Source of the DNA: an uncultured Algibacter sp.
Lineage (GTDB): Bacteria > Bacteroidota > Bacteroidia > Flavobacteriales > Flavobacteriaceae
Direction of reading: 5' to 3'
Assembly: GCA_938003745.1 (NCBI GenBank)
Contig: CALKXS010000017.1
Span: 1 to 33,523 of the forward strand
DNA: 33,523 nt
Below the pieces are notes generated by a model. It was not told where the DNA came from and did no database searches. It saw only the letters and a program-made list of their open reading frames with translations. Shown here piece by piece: positions 32,230 through 33,523 of the stretch. Positions within the stretch are counted from its first letter, which is position 1, and the number at the start of each line of letters is the position of its first letter. A program made the position numbers and the translations under genes.

Positions 32230-33312
32230 ATGGAAAAGACAAAAGAAATGAGAACTTGGTTAGATGATTTAAATTTAGATCATCCACTAGTAATCGCAGG
32301 ACCATGTAGTGCTGAAACAGAAGAGCAAGTATTAAAAATTGCATATGAATTAAAAGATACTGATGTAAGCTATTTTAGAGCTGGAATTTGGAAACCAAGA
32401 ACACGTCCGGGTATGTTTGAAGGTGTTGGAGCATTAGGTTTAAAATGGTTACAAAAAGTAAAGGAAGAAACAGGGATGAAAGTTTGTACGGAAGTAGCAA
32501 ATGCTGCTCACGTAAAATTAGCTTTAGAGCATGATATTGATTTATTATGGATTGGAGCACGTTCTACAGTATCTCCTTTCATTATGCAAGAAATTGCAGA
32601 TGCATTAGAAGGAACAGATAAGCCTGTATTAATTAAGAACCCTGTAAATCCAGATTTAGCTTTATGGTTAGGTGGTATTGAAAGAATTTATAAATCTGGT
32701 GTTAAAAATATTGGAGCCATTCATAGAGGTTTTTCAACGTATGCAAAAACAAAATACCGTAATACTCCAGAATGGCAATTGGCTATTGAGTTTCAAAACA
32801 AATACCCTGATATTCCATTAATTAATGATCCTTCTCATATTACTGGTAAAAGAGATATGATTCATGAAGTTTCTCAAGAAGCTTTAGATTTAAACTTTGA
32901 TGGTTTAATGATTGAAACACATTACGATCCTGAAAATGCTTGGAGTGATGCTGCTCAACAAGTAACTCCTGCGACACTAGTTCAAATCATGAAAGATTTG
33001 AAAATTAGAAAAGAAGGAAATAATGAAGAAGATTACAACAAAAGATTGAATAACTTAAGAGCTCAAATTGATGTTGTTGATAATCAAATATTAGATTTAT
33101 TAGGTAAGCGTATGCAAGCTGCAGATGGAATTGGAGCACTTAAGAAAACTAAAAACGTTGCTGTTTTACAGTCTAAGCGTTGGAATGAAATTTTAGGTAA
33201 AATGGTTTTAGAAGGGGAACAACACGGATTAAGTGAAGAGTTCATCTTGAGAATGTTTAAAGCAGTTCATCAAGAATCAATTAATCATCAAGAAAAAGTA
33301 ATTAATGGTTAA
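32230..33312 (+). CDS. DAHP synthase / chorismate mutase bifunctional enzyme
   Basis: Residues 1-265: 3-deoxy-7-phosphoheptulonate synthase of the KDPG-aldolase-like class, first step of the shikimate pathway, with 'VIAGPCSAETEEQ', 'GIWKPRTRPGMFEG', 'LLWIGARST', 'VLIKNPVNPDLALW' and 'INDPSHITGKRDM'. Residues about 268-360: AroQ-type chorismate mutase ('RAQIDVVDNQILDLLGKRM', 'VLQSKRWNEIL', 'MFKAVHQESINHQ'), which makes the prephenate used by pheA and tyrA. 360 residues. ATG at 32230 chosen: it gives 'MEKTKEMRTWLDDLNL'. The C-terminal position of the mutase matches the arrangement known in Porphyromonas. A mutase-based feedback control is possible but cannot be read here. Confidence 0.93.
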   Translation: MEKTKEMRTWLDDLNLDHPLVIAGPCSAETEEQVLKIAYELKDTDVSYFRAGIWKPRTRPGMFEGVGALGLKWLQKVKEETGMKVCTEVANAAHVKLALEHDIDLLWIGARSTVSPFIMQEIADALEGTDKPVLIKNPVNPDLALWLGGIERIYKSGVKNIGAIHRGFSTYAKTKYRNTPEWQLAIEFQNKYPDIPLINDPSHITGKRDMIHEVSQEALDLNFDGLMIETHYDPENAWSDAAQQVTPATLVQIMKDLKIRKEGNNEEDYNKRLNNLRAQIDVVDNQILDLLGKRMQAADGIGALKKTKNVAVLQSKRWNEILGKMVLEGEQHGLSEEFILRMFKAVHQESINHQEKVING

Positions 33313-33315
33313 CCT

Positions 33316-33378
33316 AATTAATTATTAGATATAAAAAAGCCTCGCAATACGAGGCTTTTTTATATCTAATAATTAATT
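33316..33378. terminator. Long bidirectional terminator
   Basis: A perfect 29-base-pair inverted repeat: arms 33316-33344 and 33350-33378 around a CAATA loop. The inner stem is GCCTCG/CGAGGC flanked by A6 and T6, so it can end transcription in both directions: for the aromatic operon and for the transposase remnant that reads towards it. Confidence 0.92.
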
Positions 33379-33398
33379 TATCGAATATCCGTTTTCAC

Positions 33399-33523
33399 TC
33401 ATAATCCAGTAATATTTGCTATTACAAGTCTATCAAAGAGTTTATCTTCAAAGTATCTTCGGTTTAATTTATATACAAATTCATTGAGGTATAATTTAAG
33501 ATACTTTCCTTTTATTTTGTGAT
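33399..33523 (-). CDS. IS1595-like transposase C-terminal end (cut by window edge)
   Basis: Minus-strand frame from the window edge to TGA at 33401-33399, 40 residues without a stop: 'KIKGKYLKLYLNEFVYKLNR' then 'RYFEDKLFDRLVIANITGL'. This is the C-terminal end of an IS1595/ISXO2-type transposase and matches the decayed copy at 221-361 residue by residue in most places. The catalytic part lies outside the window, so whether it is active is unknown. The sequence after the stop keeps similarity to the left copy for about 15 bases ('TGAAAACGGATATTC' here), probably leading into the element's terminal repeat. Confidence 0.75.
   Translation of the reverse strand, partial: HKIKGKYLKLYLNEFVYKLNRRYFEDKLFDRLVIANITGL

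Noticed and set aside
1-33523. CRISPR arrays, tRNA or rRNA genes, replication origin, prophage
   Set aside because: Looked for spaced direct repeats, tRNA-like cloverleaf sequences and phage genes; none seen.

Overview
The window is an AT-rich chromosomal segment from a member of the Bacteroidota, most likely a gliding Flavobacteriaceae. Evidence: promoters of the Bacteroidota type (TTTG, 18-19 bases, TAnnTTTG), a gldA gliding-motility gene, a GIN-domain lipoprotein, methionine synthase split into two genes, DAHP synthase with a C-terminal chorismate mutase, and decayed IS copies typical of flavobacterial genomes. The genus cannot be told from the sequence alone.

Layout. 1-361: two transposase remnants, the second IS1595-like. 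460-6911: a methionine block, opened by a promoter and a SAM-I riboswitch, with metY, a 1131-residue fusion of a MetX-like acyltransferase, an aspartate kinase and a homoserine dehydrogenase, and then metZ. 6916-15283: an Rrf2-type regulator followed by a sulfate-assimilation operon with its own promoter (DUF2061 membrane protein, cysH, cysD, cysN, ferredoxin-type sulfite reductase with an extra C-terminal HEPN-like domain, two siroheme genes, ferredoxin-NADP reductase), closed by a strong terminator. 15455-17072: cysE and cysM (cysteine synthesis). 17136-22691: terminator, promoter, a second SAM-I riboswitch, then metH (first half), a decayed monooxygenase gene, metH (second half), a decayed unknown ORF and metF. 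22719-24562: two envelope genes (acyloxyacyl-hydrolase-like protein, GIN-domain lipoprotein). 24548-27829 (minus): ackA and pta. 27983-28879 (minus): gldA. 29113-33312: an aromatic amino-acid operon (pheA, aminotransferase, tyrA, DAHP synthase/chorismate mutase) preceded by a Phe/Tyr-rich leader peptide and attenuator. 33316-33378: a very long bidirectional terminator. 33399-33523 (minus): a second IS1595-like transposase end, inverted relative to the one at 221-361.

How the genes work together. Sulfate is activated by CysDN and reduced by CysH and sulfite reductase; CobA and the CysG-like enzyme make its siroheme, and the FNR probably feeds electrons through ferredoxin. Sulfide then goes to CysE/CysM (cysteine) or to MetY/MetZ (homocysteine). 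The fusion protein supplies activated homoserine; split MetH and MetF finish methionine. SAM riboswitches gate the two methionine transcripts. No APS kinase, aspartate-semialdehyde dehydrogenase or sulfate transporter is visible.

The most unusual points are: (1) the three-domain fusion, whose kinase part has lost several normally invariant active-site residues; (2) a classical ribosome-mediated attenuator with six Phe and four Tyr codons before pheA; (3) two copies of a structured repeat, upstream of metZ and metF, whose helices show compensatory base changes; (4) the HEPN-like tail on sulfite reductase.
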